This document shows, piece by piece, positions 8,070 through 16,446 of a stretch of DNA of 45,581 bases (position 1 is the first letter of the stretch; the number at the start of each line of letters is the position of its first letter). The notes below the pieces were generated by a model. The model did no database searches. It saw only the letters and a list, made by a program, of their open reading frames with translations, and had not been told where the DNA came from. Where the stretch lies: positions 1-45,581 of the forward strand of contig CAKPNG010000010.1 in NCBI GenBank assembly GCA_934168325.1. The letters run 5' to 3'. Origin of the DNA: an uncultured Bacilli bacterium (GTDB lineage: Bacteria; Bacillota_I; Bacilli_A; RFN20; CAG-826). Both the position numbers and the translations under genes were made by a program.

Positions 8070-8098
8070 TTGACATTTAAGTAAAATAAGAATTAAAT
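8070..8098 (+). promoter_or_regulatory. Promoter of the ATP synthase operon
   Basis: A perfect -35 TTGACA (8070-8075) is followed after 17 bases by TTAAAT (8093-8098), a 4/6 -10 box. The predicted start at about 8105 lies only one or two bases before the first ATG of the operon, which has no Shine-Dalgarno. The rest of the 7906-8106 interval is A+T-rich and holds only this promoter and the divergent one. Confidence 0.5.
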
Positions 8099-8106
8099 GA
8101 TAAAGT

Positions 8107-8496
8107 ATGAAGAATGAAGTTGATAGTGAAAGGGCAAATTTAAAATTTCTAATTATTACATTAATAGGAATATTATTAGTTGGCCTCATTATCGGAATTT
8201 CTTTATTAGTTACTTTAATTAATTATATATTTGTATCTTTATTTTTCATAAACTACGTTTTTATGATTTTGGTTTGTTTTTTATTAAAAGTCTTTTATAG
8301 GAACTTTTCTAATAAGCCAAATATCAAAACTATAGTATCATTGTTTGGTCGATTTGCCATTGCAGTATTAGCAATCGGATTATCGTTTTTGTTCTTATAT
8401 TTAACAAAAAACGTCTCAAAACCAAATATTTTTTATATTTTTATATCACCTATTATGCTTACAGGTGGATATATTTTAGGAATTATTTTTAAGTAG
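8107..8496 (+). CDS. atpI: Small membrane protein, AtpI-like, first gene of the ATP synthase operon
   Basis: 129 aa with four predicted membrane helices (about residues 13-35, 38-60, 78-98 and 108-128) and a charged N-terminus. Position directly before the a subunit gene is the main reason for calling it AtpI, the non-structural protein that helps c-ring assembly in other bacteria; sequence similarity is weak, as usual for this family. It has no Shine-Dalgarno and may be translated from a leaderless mRNA. Thirteen bases separate it from atpB, which has its own Shine-Dalgarno (AAAGGA). Confidence 0.65.
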   Translation: MKNEVDSERANLKFLIITLIGILLVGLIIGISLLVTLINYIFVSLFFINYVFMILVCFLLKVFYRNFSNKPNIKTIVSLFGRFAIAVLAIGLSFLFLYLTKNVSKPNIFYIFISPIMLTGGYILGIIFK

Positions 8497-8509
8497 AAAG
8501 GAATTATGT

Positions 8510-9361
8510 ATGGACTTTGAACGTGTAATTAAATGGCTATCTTGGAATGAATTACCACCAGAATTTCTATCTAGTTTATTAGTATTTTTAATTATTATTA
8601 TTTTAATTTTAATAGTTCATTTTAAGATCAAAAAATATAATCCTTTAGAAAGACCTAAAGGTTTTATGAATGCTGTTGAAGCTATTACAAATTTTGCTGA
8701 TAAACAAGTTGATCAAATTATGGGTCCAGCATTTAAAGGATATGGAGGTTTTATCCTTTATTGTGGTCTATATATTTTCTTTGGATTTTTAATTGGTATG
8801 ATTGGTTTACCTAATATATTACAACCAACATCTAAATTTACATTTGAAGCTTTACCAAATCCATTTACTAATTTAGCGATGCCATTATCACTTGCTTTAG
8901 TAACATTTGGATTAACTCATTTTACAGCTATGAAATATAAACATTGGTCATATTTTAAAAGATATACAGAACCTTTTGCTGTTTTCTTACCAATTAATTT
9001 AGTTACGATGTGGTCGAATGTTTTATCTCTTACATTACGTTTATTCGGTAATGCTTTAGCAGGTTATTGTGTTATTACTTTAATTTATGTTGGAATTGGA
9101 ACTATTATTCCACCTTTAGGAAATTATGCAGGTTTAGCAATTACTCCTGTTTTAGCTCCTATTGCTCATTTATATTTCGATATATTTGATGGTTTAATTC
9201 AATTAGCGGTCTTCTGTATATTAACTATGATTAATATATCTACGGAATATATTTCACCTGAAGATTATAGAAAAGCTATTGAGAATAAAAAACTTTATAA
9301 AGAAGAAAAGAAAAATAAAAAAATAATGAAAAAAGATTTAAAAGCTAAAGTAAATGCTTAA
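8510..9361 (+). CDS. atpB: F1Fo ATP synthase subunit a
   Basis: Membrane stator subunit forming the two ion half-channels next to the c-ring. 283 aa, with five to six hydrophobic helices. The essential arginine is visible in SLTLRLFGNALAGY (near residues 173-186), and the last helix region with FDIFDGLIQLAVFCILTMINI follows near residue 222. A highly charged lysine-rich tail of about 30 residues at the C-terminus is longer than usual. It lies between atpI and atpE in one + strand operon. Confidence 0.95.
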   Translation: MDFERVIKWLSWNELPPEFLSSLLVFLIIIILILIVHFKIKKYNPLERPKGFMNAVEAITNFADKQVDQIMGPAFKGYGGFILYCGLYIFFGFLIGMIGLPNILQPTSKFTFEALPNPFTNLAMPLSLALVTFGLTHFTAMKYKHWSYFKRYTEPFAVFLPINLVTMWSNVLSLTLRLFGNALAGYCVITLIYVGIGTIIPPLGNYAGLAITPVLAPIAHLYFDIFDGLIQLAVFCILTMINISTEYISPEDYRKAIENKKLYKEEKKNKKIMKKDLKAKVNA

Positions 9362-9389
9362 TTAATATAAAAAGAAAGGAGATTTATTT

Positions 9390-9614
9390 ATGGATTTAAC
9401 TTTTATTGGTTTAGGTATTGCATGTATCGGTATGGGTCTTGCTGCATTAGGAGAAGGATGGTCAGTCTCTAAAGCTATGGAAGCAATTGGAAGAAATCCA
9501 AGTGCTGCTGGTGATGTTAGAAATACCATGATTATTGGTGTTGGTTTAATTGAATCTGTTGCTATTTATATTCTTGTTGTTGCTATCTTAATGGCTTTCG
9601 TTGTTGGTAAATAA
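9390..9614 (+). CDS. atpE: F1Fo ATP synthase subunit c, Na+-type signature
   Basis: Forms the rotor ring. The 74-aa protein is a two-helix hairpin with the polar loop GRNP at residues 34-37. The ion-binding carboxylate is Glu55 in IESVAIY. Ser56 and Tyr60 match the Na+ ligand pattern of Ilyobacter (Glu65-Ser66...Tyr70). In the first helix Glu22 takes the place of Ilyobacter Gln32, with the same 33-residue spacing to Glu55. A glutamate here is the two-carboxylate arrangement described for the Na+ ring of Fusobacterium. Na+ coupling is therefore predicted from the residues, not shown. A strong Shine-Dalgarno (AAAGGAG) precedes it. Confidence 0.96.
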   Translation: MDLTFIGLGIACIGMGLAALGEGWSVSKAMEAIGRNPSAAGDVRNTMIIGVGLIESVAIYILVVAILMAFVVGK

Positions 9615-9628
9615 AGGAGGCTAGTGAG

Positions 9629-10234
9629 ATGTCTAAAAATAAAAAAGTTTTAGGTATAATCACACTTTGCTTATCTTGCTTAACACTAACTTCATGTGAT
9701 GAAGCCCAACTTAGTGAGAAGATTGGTACTACTATTGCTAATATGTTACCAAATCTTTATATTACTTTGATGCAACTTGCATTATTTATATTAGTTGCAA
9801 TTTTATTCATTTGGTTAGCTTATAAGCCATTAAAGAAAAAATTAAAACAAAGATCTGATTATATAGAAAAAAATATAAAAGATAGTGAAGAAAATAAAAC
9901 TATTGCTGAACAAAACGCTATCAAATCAAATCAAATGATTATCGATAGTCAAAAAAAGGCTGGAGAAATTATTGCTAACGCTCAAAAAGTTGCTGAAAAT
10001 AAAGCTTCTACTCTTCAACAAGAATTATCAGAATCTATAGAAAAGCAAAAAACTCAAGCTACTAAGGATATTGAAGATCAAAAACGCAAAATGATTAGTG
10101 ATGCTAAATCTGAAATTGTCGAAGCAGCTATTGAAACAAGTAAAGAAATTCTTGGTCGTGAAGTTAAAAAAGAAGATAACGATAAATTTGTTGATGATTT
10201 TCTAAAAGAATTTGAAAAAGAGAAAAAGAATTAA
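9629..10234 (+). CDS. atpF: F1Fo ATP synthase subunit b with a lipoprotein signal peptide
   Basis: Peripheral stalk subunit linking membrane and F1. 201 aa. Residues 1-23 form a typical lipoprotein signal: basic start, hydrophobic core, lipobox LTSC with Cys23. A membrane helix follows at about residues 43-66, then a long charged helix (70-200) rich in Lys, Glu and Gln. Ordinary b subunits lack the signal, but the b subunit of Mycoplasma pneumoniae is known to be a lipoprotein, so this trait supports a Mollicute-like relationship. The Shine-Dalgarno is AAAGGAGG, shortly after the atpE stop. Confidence 0.93.
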   Translation: MSKNKKVLGIITLCLSCLTLTSCDEAQLSEKIGTTIANMLPNLYITLMQLALFILVAILFIWLAYKPLKKKLKQRSDYIEKNIKDSEENKTIAEQNAIKSNQMIIDSQKKAGEIIANAQKVAENKASTLQQELSESIEKQKTQATKDIEDQKRKMISDAKSEIVEAAIETSKEILGREVKKEDNDKFVDDFLKEFEKEKKN

Positions 10235-10239
10235 TTATT

Positions 10240-10812
10240 ATGGATAAAATTACTATCGTAAATAAAATTAGTGAAGGTTTATTTGAAAGTGCATTAACTA
10301 ATAATTTAGTTTCTGCTTATAAAGAAGACCTTAAATTTATTGTCTTTACATTAAAAAACGATAAAGATCTTTTTTCTCTACTTAATTCTCCTTTTATTGA
10401 TTATAAAGAGAAAGCTAAAGTAACAACTCAAGTATTTGGAAAAACTCTTGAAGCTGATATGATTGCTTTTTTAAATTTAATCGTAGAAAAAGAATTAATT
10501 TCTTATATTGATCTTTTCGCAAGTCATTTTGAATCTCTTGCAAATGAAAAAGATAATATTATTACTGGGATTATTTATACTCCTTTCTTACTTAATGAAT
10601 CCCAAATTAAAAAATTAGAAAAAGCTTTTAGAAATAGACTTAATAAAACAGTTAAATTAACTCAAAAAGAAGAGAAAAGTTTAATTGCTGGAATTAGAGT
10701 TGTTATTAACGATTATGTTTATGAATATTCAATTAATTCTAAACTTGAAGATGTTAAACAAAATCTTATTACTAGAATTAATAAACAATATAATGAAACG
10801 GAGGAGGAATAA
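10240..10812 (+). CDS. atpH: F1Fo ATP synthase subunit delta
   Basis: Connects the alpha3beta3 head to the b-subunit stalk. 190 aa, of normal length. The N-terminal helical domain (residues 1-105) includes the typical FSLLNSPFIDYKEKAKV stretch near residue 45. The C-terminal part shows LIAGIRVVINDYVYEYSINSKLEDVKQNL, split here only for description, near residues 148-176; the GIRV...D..D/S.. pattern is the delta signature. Its final codons contain the Shine-Dalgarno of atpA (GGAGGAG), and the two genes abut without a gap. Confidence 0.93.
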   Translation: MDKITIVNKISEGLFESALTNNLVSAYKEDLKFIVFTLKNDKDLFSLLNSPFIDYKEKAKVTTQVFGKTLEADMIAFLNLIVEKELISYIDLFASHFESLANEKDNIITGIIYTPFLLNESQIKKLEKAFRNRLNKTVKLTQKEEKSLIAGIRVVINDYVYEYSINSKLEDVKQNLITRINKQYNETEEE

Positions 10813-12348
10813 ATGAGTAGTATTAAAGATTTAAATTCTCTTTCACAAATTATAAAAGATGAAATTAATAAAGTAGAAAATCACATTAATACAGCTAGTG
10901 TTGGTCAAGTTGTTTCTGTTGGTGATTGTATTGCTACAGTTTATGGTCTTGATGAAGCAATGTATGGTGAATTAATAGTCTTCCCAGGTCCAAGTTATGG
11001 AATGGTCATGAATATCGAAGAAAATAGTATCGGTGTCGCTTTATTTGGTGATGATATTACTATTAAAGAAGGCGATTTATGTCAAAGAACTGGCGAAGTT
11101 GTTAGTGTTCCTGTTGGTGATAGTTTATTAGGTAGAGTTGTTAATGCTTTAGGTCAACCAATTGATGGTAAAGGTAAAATAAACGCTACTGAATCTAGAC
11201 CTGTTGAAATGCCTGCTCCTTCTATTATGGATAGAGAATCAGTTTGTGAACCTTTAGAAACTGGTATTAAAGTTATTGATGCCATGATTCCTATTGGAAA
11301 AGGTCAAAGAGAATTAATTATTGGTGATCGTCAAACTGGTAAAACTGCTATTGCTATTGATACAATAATCAATCAAAAGAATAAAGATGTTATTTGTATT
11401 TATTGTTCAATTGGACAAAAAAACTCGAGTTTAGCGCAGATTGTTAATAAATTAAAGCAATTTGATGCTTTAAAATATACAGTTGTAGTTAGTGCTAATG
11501 CTAGTCAATCATCACCTATGTTATATCTTGCTCCTTATGCTGCAACTTCTATTGGTGAATATTGGATGAGACAAGGCAAAAATGTTTTAATAATTTATGA
11601 TGATTTATCAAAACATGCTGTTGCTTATAGAACTCTTCTTCTTTTACTTAGAAGATCTCCAGGTAGAGAAGCTTATCCAGGTGATATTTTCTATTTGCAC
11701 TCAAGATTACTTGAAAGATCTTGTAGATTAACTAACGAATTAGGTGGAGGAAGTATTACTTCTTTACCAATTGTTGAAACTCAAGCAGGTGATATTAGTG
11801 CTTATATTCCAACTAATATTATTTCTATTACTGATGGTCAACTTTTCTTAAATACCGATATGTTTAATGCTGGTCAAAGACCTGCCATTGATTCTAGTTT
11901 AAGTGTCTCCCGTGTTGGTAGTGCAGCTCAAACTAAAATTATGAAAAAAGAATCTAAGAATTTAAGAATGGAATTAGCTAATTACCATGAAATGTTAGAC
12001 TTCTCTAGATTTGGTAGTGACCTTGATAAAGCTACTCAAAAGATATTAACTCATGGTGCTGTTTTACTTGAAGTTTTAAAACAAAAACAATATATGCCAT
12101 TATCAATGTCTCAAGAAATTATTGATATATTTGTAGTTCAAAGTGGCGCTTTAGACGACATAAACCCTGCAAAAGTCCACTCAATTTTAAAATTATTGAG
12201 TAATTACATCATGACACATAATATTGATATTTATAAAAATATTGAAATAAATAAAACTTTTTCTGATGAAGATAAAAAGACAGTTTTATCTATTTTAAAA
12301 GATATTAAAGATGCAAAAATTAATGATGCATTAGTAACTGAGGATTAA
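10813..12348 (+). CDS. atpA: F1Fo ATP synthase subunit alpha
   Basis: Regulatory nucleotide-binding subunit of F1, 511 aa as usual. The N-terminal beta barrel is followed by the P-loop GDRQTGKTA near residue 171, and the alpha signature with PAIDSSLSVSRVGSAAQ near residue 358. The C-terminal helical domain is complete. It begins directly after atpH and is four bases ahead of atpG, so translation is likely coupled. Confidence 0.97.
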   Translation: MSSIKDLNSLSQIIKDEINKVENHINTASVGQVVSVGDCIATVYGLDEAMYGELIVFPGPSYGMVMNIEENSIGVALFGDDITIKEGDLCQRTGEVVSVPVGDSLLGRVVNALGQPIDGKGKINATESRPVEMPAPSIMDRESVCEPLETGIKVIDAMIPIGKGQRELIIGDRQTGKTAIAIDTIINQKNKDVICIYCSIGQKNSSLAQIVNKLKQFDALKYTVVVSANASQSSPMLYLAPYAATSIGEYWMRQGKNVLIIYDDLSKHAVAYRTLLLLLRRSPGREAYPGDIFYLHSRLLERSCRLTNELGGGSITSLPIVETQAGDISAYIPTNIISITDGQLFLNTDMFNAGQRPAIDSSLSVSRVGSAAQTKIMKKESKNLRMELANYHEMLDFSRFGSDLDKATQKILTHGAVLLEVLKQKQYMPLSMSQEIIDIFVVQSGALDDINPAKVHSILKLLSNYIMTHNIDIYKNIEINKTFSDEDKKTVLSILKDIKDAKINDALVTED

Positions 12349-12352
12349 CTAA

Positions 12353-13231
12353 ATGGCTGATTCTTTGTTAAATGTTAAAAAAAGAATTACAACAGTAATG
12401 TCTATTAAAAAAATAACAAACGCAATGAAATTGATTGCAAGTAGTCGTTACAACAAAATGAAATCTCAATTTGAAGCTAATGACCCATATTATGAATCAA
12501 TGAAAAAAGCGATGTTAATTTCTTTAAAATACGTTAATTTCGATGATATAAAACATATTCCAACATGCTTATTAGAAAATAATTCTAATAAATCTTTATA
12601 TATTGTCGTTAGTTCTACTTTAGGACTTAGTGGTTCTTATTTTTATAATTTAACAAAGTTAATAGATCAAAAGATTGATAAAAATAGTGATGTTATTTTT
12701 ATTGGTCAAAAAGCTTATAAGAAATATAAAAATGATGTTAATCATGCTTATACTGAATATATTAATTTATTAGATGAATTAACTTTTGGTAATGTTAAAT
12801 ATTTTAGACATTATCTAGATAATTTATATAAAACTAATAATTATAAAAATGTTTATATTATTTATACTGCTTATATAAATAGTTTTGAAACATCTTGTAA
12901 AATCGAAAAAGTTCTTCCGCTTGATAAAGAACCTTTACAATCAAATAATATCGATAATATCGAACCTTTATTTGATCCGGATCCATCTACTGTTTTAGAT
13001 TTAATTGTTCCACATTATTTAGATGCATTGTTATATAGATATTTCTTAGAGAGTGCTTTATCTGAACAAACTTGTCGTAAAAATAGTATGGAAAATGCTT
13101 CAACTAGTGCTGACAAATTAATAGAAAATTTAAAATTATTATATAACAAAGTTAGACAACAAAATATTACAAATGAAATTACTGAAATTGTATCAGGTAG
13201 TAATACTCATGATCCAATCGACTTTATATAA
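12353..13231 (+). CDS. atpG: F1Fo ATP synthase subunit gamma
   Basis: Central rotating shaft of F1. 292 aa. The N-terminal helix has VKKRITTVMSIKKITNAMKL (residues 8-27), the classic I-x-x-x-x-x-T-x-KITxAM signature. The C-terminal helix ENASTSADKLIENLKLLYNK is equally typical (NAT.NA..L...L....NK..RQ..IT.E). The central globular domain is poorly conserved, as expected. No strong Shine-Dalgarno is seen before its ATG (AGGATTAACTAAATG, weak), which fits translational coupling to atpA. Confidence 0.95.
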   Translation: MADSLLNVKKRITTVMSIKKITNAMKLIASSRYNKMKSQFEANDPYYESMKKAMLISLKYVNFDDIKHIPTCLLENNSNKSLYIVVSSTLGLSGSYFYNLTKLIDQKIDKNSDVIFIGQKAYKKYKNDVNHAYTEYINLLDELTFGNVKYFRHYLDNLYKTNNYKNVYIIYTAYINSFETSCKIEKVLPLDKEPLQSNNIDNIEPLFDPDPSTVLDLIVPHYLDALLYRYFLESALSEQTCRKNSMENASTSADKLIENLKLLYNKVRQQNITNEITEIVSGSNTHDPIDFI

Positions 13232-13243
13232 AGGAGGCAAATT

Positions 13244-14695
13244 ATGATTAAAGAATATAAGTTAAATCCACGTTTAAAAGAAGCTACTGTTGGTCATATT
13301 GTTCAAGCAATAGGACCTGTTGTTGATGTTAAATTTGATGATGGTTTAATGCCTTCAATTAGAACTGCTTTAAAAGTAAATGTTACTCATATGGGTAAAG
13401 TTAGTGAACTTATTTTAGAAGTTCAACAAGATATTGGTAATAATACAATTCGTACTATTGCTATGGGTCCTACTGAAGGAATTCAAAAAGGACTTGAAGT
13501 TATTAATACTAAAGCTCCTATTAAAGTTCCAGTTGGTTTTAATGTTTTAGGTAGAATGTTTAATGTTTTAGGTAAACCTATTGATAATTTAGGCGAATTT
13601 ACACCTACTGATTTAAAATCTATTTATAATAAACCTCCATCATTTGCTGATCAGCCTACTTCTATTCAAATATTTGAAACTGGTATTAAAGTTCTTGATT
13701 TACTTTGTCCTTATGTTAAAGGTGGTAAGGTTGGATTATTTGGTGGAGCTGGTGTTGGTAAAACAACATTAATTCAAGAATTAATTCATAATATTGCTAC
13801 TCAAAAACAAGGTACTTCTATTTTTAGTGGTGTTGGTGAAAGAAGCCGTGAAGGTAAAGATTTATATAAAGAAATGCAAGCTAGCGGAGTTTTAAAAAAT
13901 ACTGCTTTAGTATTTGGTCAAATGAATGAATCTCCTGGTGTTAGAATGCATGCTCCTTTAAGTGCTTTAACTATGGCTGAATGGTTTAGAGATGAAGCTC
14001 ATCAAGATGTTTTATTATTTATTGATAATATATTTAGATTTACTCAAGCAGGTAGTGAAGTTAGTGCATTATTAGGAAGAATGCCTAGTGCTGTTGGATA
14101 TCAACCTACTTTATCTACTGAAATGGGTCAACTTCAAGAAAGAATTGCTTCTACTAGAAATGGATCAATTACATCTATTCAAGCAATTTATGTTCCTGCT
14201 GATGATTTAACTGATCCTGCTCCAGCTACTACTTTTGCTCACTTAGATGCTAAAACTGTTCTTGATAGAAATACTGCTGCATTAGGTATTTATCCTGCAG
14301 TTGATCCTTTAGCAAGTTCTAGTAATATTTTAGATCCTAATATTGTTGGTAAAAAGCATTATAAGATTGCTAGAGAAATTCAATCTATTTTGGAACGTTA
14401 TAAAGATTTACAAGATATTATCGCTATTTTAGGTATTGATGAATTAAGTGATGAAGATAAATTAATTGTTAATCGTGCTAGAAAGATTAGAAATTTCTTA
14501 TCTCAACCTTTCTTTGTTGCTGAACCTTTCTTAGGAACTCCTGGAAAATATGTTAAATTAGAAGATACTATTTCTTCTTTTGAAAGAATATTAAATGGTG
14601 AAGGTGATAATTTACCTGAAGCTGCTTTCCTTTATGTTGGTACTTTTGATGAAGTTATAGAAAAAGCTAAGGAGTTAGATTCTTCTATTAAATAA
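13244..14695 (+). CDS. atpD: F1Fo ATP synthase subunit beta
   Basis: Catalytic ATP-making or ATP-hydrolysing subunit. 483 aa. P-loop GGAGVGKTT near residue 168, GERSREGKDLYKEM near residue 202 with the catalytic Glu, and ALLGRMPSAVGYQPTL near residue 282. An extra N-terminal segment of about ten residues (MIKEYKLNPRLKEATVG) precedes the usual beta-barrel start. The Shine-Dalgarno AAAGGAGG is strong. Confidence 0.97.
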   Translation: MIKEYKLNPRLKEATVGHIVQAIGPVVDVKFDDGLMPSIRTALKVNVTHMGKVSELILEVQQDIGNNTIRTIAMGPTEGIQKGLEVINTKAPIKVPVGFNVLGRMFNVLGKPIDNLGEFTPTDLKSIYNKPPSFADQPTSIQIFETGIKVLDLLCPYVKGGKVGLFGGAGVGKTTLIQELIHNIATQKQGTSIFSGVGERSREGKDLYKEMQASGVLKNTALVFGQMNESPGVRMHAPLSALTMAEWFRDEAHQDVLLFIDNIFRFTQAGSEVSALLGRMPSAVGYQPTLSTEMGQLQERIASTRNGSITSIQAIYVPADDLTDPAPATTFAHLDAKTVLDRNTAALGIYPAVDPLASSSNILDPNIVGKKHYKIAREIQSILERYKDLQDIIAILGIDELSDEDKLIVNRARKIRNFLSQPFFVAEPFLGTPGKYVKLEDTISSFERILNGEGDNLPEAAFLYVGTFDEVIEKAKELDSSIK

Positions 14696-14697
14696 TT

Positions 14698-15111
14698 ATG
14701 GATAAAAAGTTTTTATTACAAATATTAACGCCTAAACAAACTTATATTAATAAATTGGTTGATAGCATCCAAGTTTTTACTGATACTGGTGAGGTAAATA
14801 TTTTACCAGGTCATACTGAATATTTAGCTAATGTTGCAATTTCTAAATTAACTATTACTTGTGATGGTAATAAAGACATTTATGCAGTTGGTGGTGGTGC
14901 TATTCATTTTTATGAAAAAGAAAATATGTGTAAACTTTTATTACGTAATATTTTTGCAACTGATGAAATCGATGTTGTTTTAGCTAAGCAAACTCAAATT
15001 GAAGCTGAAGAAAAACTTAAATCATCTTTAAGTTTAGTAGAACATAATCGTGCAGAAAGAGTCCTTAAAAGAGCTATCAATATGCTTGATATAAAAAATG
15101 AAAACAAATAA
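14698..15111 (+). CDS. atpC: F1Fo ATP synthase subunit epsilon
   Basis: Last gene of the operon. 137 aa with an N-terminal beta sandwich (FLLQILTPKQTYINKLVDSI, then TDTGEVNILPGHTEYLANV near residue 28) and a C-terminal helical hairpin. The LPGH motif is typical of epsilon. Two bases separate it from atpD. No clear terminator follows before the next promoter. Confidence 0.93.
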   Translation: MDKKFLLQILTPKQTYINKLVDSIQVFTDTGEVNILPGHTEYLANVAISKLTITCDGNKDIYAVGGGAIHFYEKENMCKLLLRNIFATDEIDVVLAKQTQIEAEEKLKSSLSLVEHNRAERVLKRAINMLDIKNENK

Positions 15112-15124
15112 TTATATTTGTTGT

Positions 15125-15152
15125 TTGATAAGTTAAAAGTCACTATTATAAT
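15125..15152 (+). promoter_or_regulatory. Promoter of the exonuclease-recU pair, predicting a leaderless mRNA
   Basis: TTGATA (15125-15130, 5/6) and a perfect TATAAT (15147-15152) are 16 bases apart. The predicted start at about 15159 is one or two bases before the ATG at 15161, with no room for a Shine-Dalgarno. Confidence 0.65.
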
Positions 15153-15160
15153 AAACATAT

Positions 15161-15886
15161 ATGAAAGAAATTAATAATGTATTAAAAGATAGAAAAGAAA
15201 TTATATTCCTTGATTTTGAAGGCACACAAGAATCTCAAGAAATTATAGCTATTGGTGCTGTTAGTGCTAAGCTTGATAATAAAAATCGAATTAAAAGTAT
15301 TTCACCTCGTTTTAAAGTATATGTAAAATCTCAAGGTCCAGTTGGTTATGTTGTTACTAATTTAACTGGTATTACTGATGAATTATTAAGGGAACAAGGA
15401 GTTAGTTTTAAAGAAGCTATAGAGAAATTCAAAAGATTTTTAAAATCTGATTATTCGAATAAAGTTTTTGCTACTTATGGTAATTTTGACTTACGCTTAT
15501 TGAAGGTTACTAGTGATTTAAATGATATGATGCAAAATGAGTTAGTTCTCAATATTTTTAAAAATCATTGGGATTTAGCAAGCTTTTTTGCTAGATTTAT
15601 GAGAAATTCAAAAGGTTCATTCTTGTCATTAAAGGATTCTTTAAGTATCTTTAATGTTACTTTTGATGGTGAAGAGCATGATCCAAGTTTTGATGCTCAT
15701 AACTTAGCTTTATTATATGATTCATTTACTACTAGTCCTCGTGTCGTTCAAGAAGAATATAAAAAGATATTAGATTCAAACAGTCATTTACCTTGGCCAA
15801 TAATTAAAGTAATTCAAAAAATAAATTTAACAGGAAGTTGCACTAAAGAAGAATATAATGAATTTATTAAGGAATATCTTAAATAA
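15161..15886 (+). CDS. DEDDh-type 3'-5' exonuclease
   Basis: A 241-aa exonuclease of the DnaQ/KapD superfamily, acting on RNA or DNA 3' ends. Motif I is IIFLDFEGT (Asp and Glu near residues 18-20), motif II FATYGNFDLRLL near residue 105, and motif III EEHDPSFDAHNLALLYD near residue 168 carries the His and Asp. Similar stand-alone proteins are annotated as KapD-like or as polymerase III epsilon homologues; the natural substrate is unknown. Its stop codon overlaps the recU start (TAATG), so the two are translationally coupled, which hints at a DNA repair role. Confidence 0.85.
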   Translation: MKEINNVLKDRKEIIFLDFEGTQESQEIIAIGAVSAKLDNKNRIKSISPRFKVYVKSQGPVGYVVTNLTGITDELLREQGVSFKEAIEKFKRFLKSDYSNKVFATYGNFDLRLLKVTSDLNDMMQNELVLNIFKNHWDLASFFARFMRNSKGSFLSLKDSLSIFNVTFDGEEHDPSFDAHNLALLYDSFTTSPRVVQEEYKKILDSNSHLPWPIIKVIQKINLTGSCTKEEYNEFIKEYLK

Positions 15887-16446
15887 TGAATTATCCTTTT
15901 TTGAATTCAAAAATTAATAATGAAGAAAATATAAATAATTACAAAAATCGTGGTTTATCATTTGAATCAATGATAAATGATTCAAATGAATATTATTTAA
16001 AAAATAATATTGCTTTAATATATAAAAGGCCTACTCCAATAAAGATAATATCAATGTCTAAAGATAATAGTTTCATATCTAAAGCTGTTTTTGAAAAGCA
16101 ATCAACTACTGATTATAATGGAGTTTATAAAGGTCACTACATTGATTTTGAAGCTAAGTCTACTAAAAGTAAAACTTCTTTTCCTTTAAATAATATTAAA
16201 GATCATCAATTAGTTCATTTAAATAATGTTATTAATAATAATGGTATTGCTTTCTTTTTAATTTATTTTAGTTCTTTTGACGAAGTATATTTAGTAAAAG
16301 CTAGCGATATAATTAATCTAATAGAAACTAAAAATGCTAAAAGTATAAAATTAGAATTAATAAAAAAGATAGGTTTCCCTATCAATAAAACTACGAATAT
16401 TTTAGTTGATTATTTAGAAAATATTGAAAAAATGTTTAACTTTTAA
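15886..16446 (+). CDS. recU: Holliday junction resolvase RecU
   Basis: Bacillota-specific resolvase that cuts four-way junctions in recombination. 186 aa. Motifs: NRGLSFESMIN near residue 21, YKRPTPIKII near residue 46, STTDYNGVYKGHYIDFEAKS near residues 73-92 (catalytic Asp and Glu-x-Lys of the PD-ExK fold), then KTSFPLNNIKDHQLVHL. In Bacillus recU is usually cotranscribed with a penicillin-binding protein gene; here it is coupled to an exonuclease gene. The 3' end overlaps the convergent nth gene by 11 bases. Confidence 0.95.
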   Translation: MNYPFLNSKINNEENINNYKNRGLSFESMINDSNEYYLKNNIALIYKRPTPIKIISMSKDNSFISKAVFEKQSTTDYNGVYKGHYIDFEAKSTKSKTSFPLNNIKDHQLVHLNNVINNNGIAFFLIYFSSFDEVYLVKASDIINLIETKNAKSIKLELIKKIGFPINKTTNILVDYLENIEKMFNF

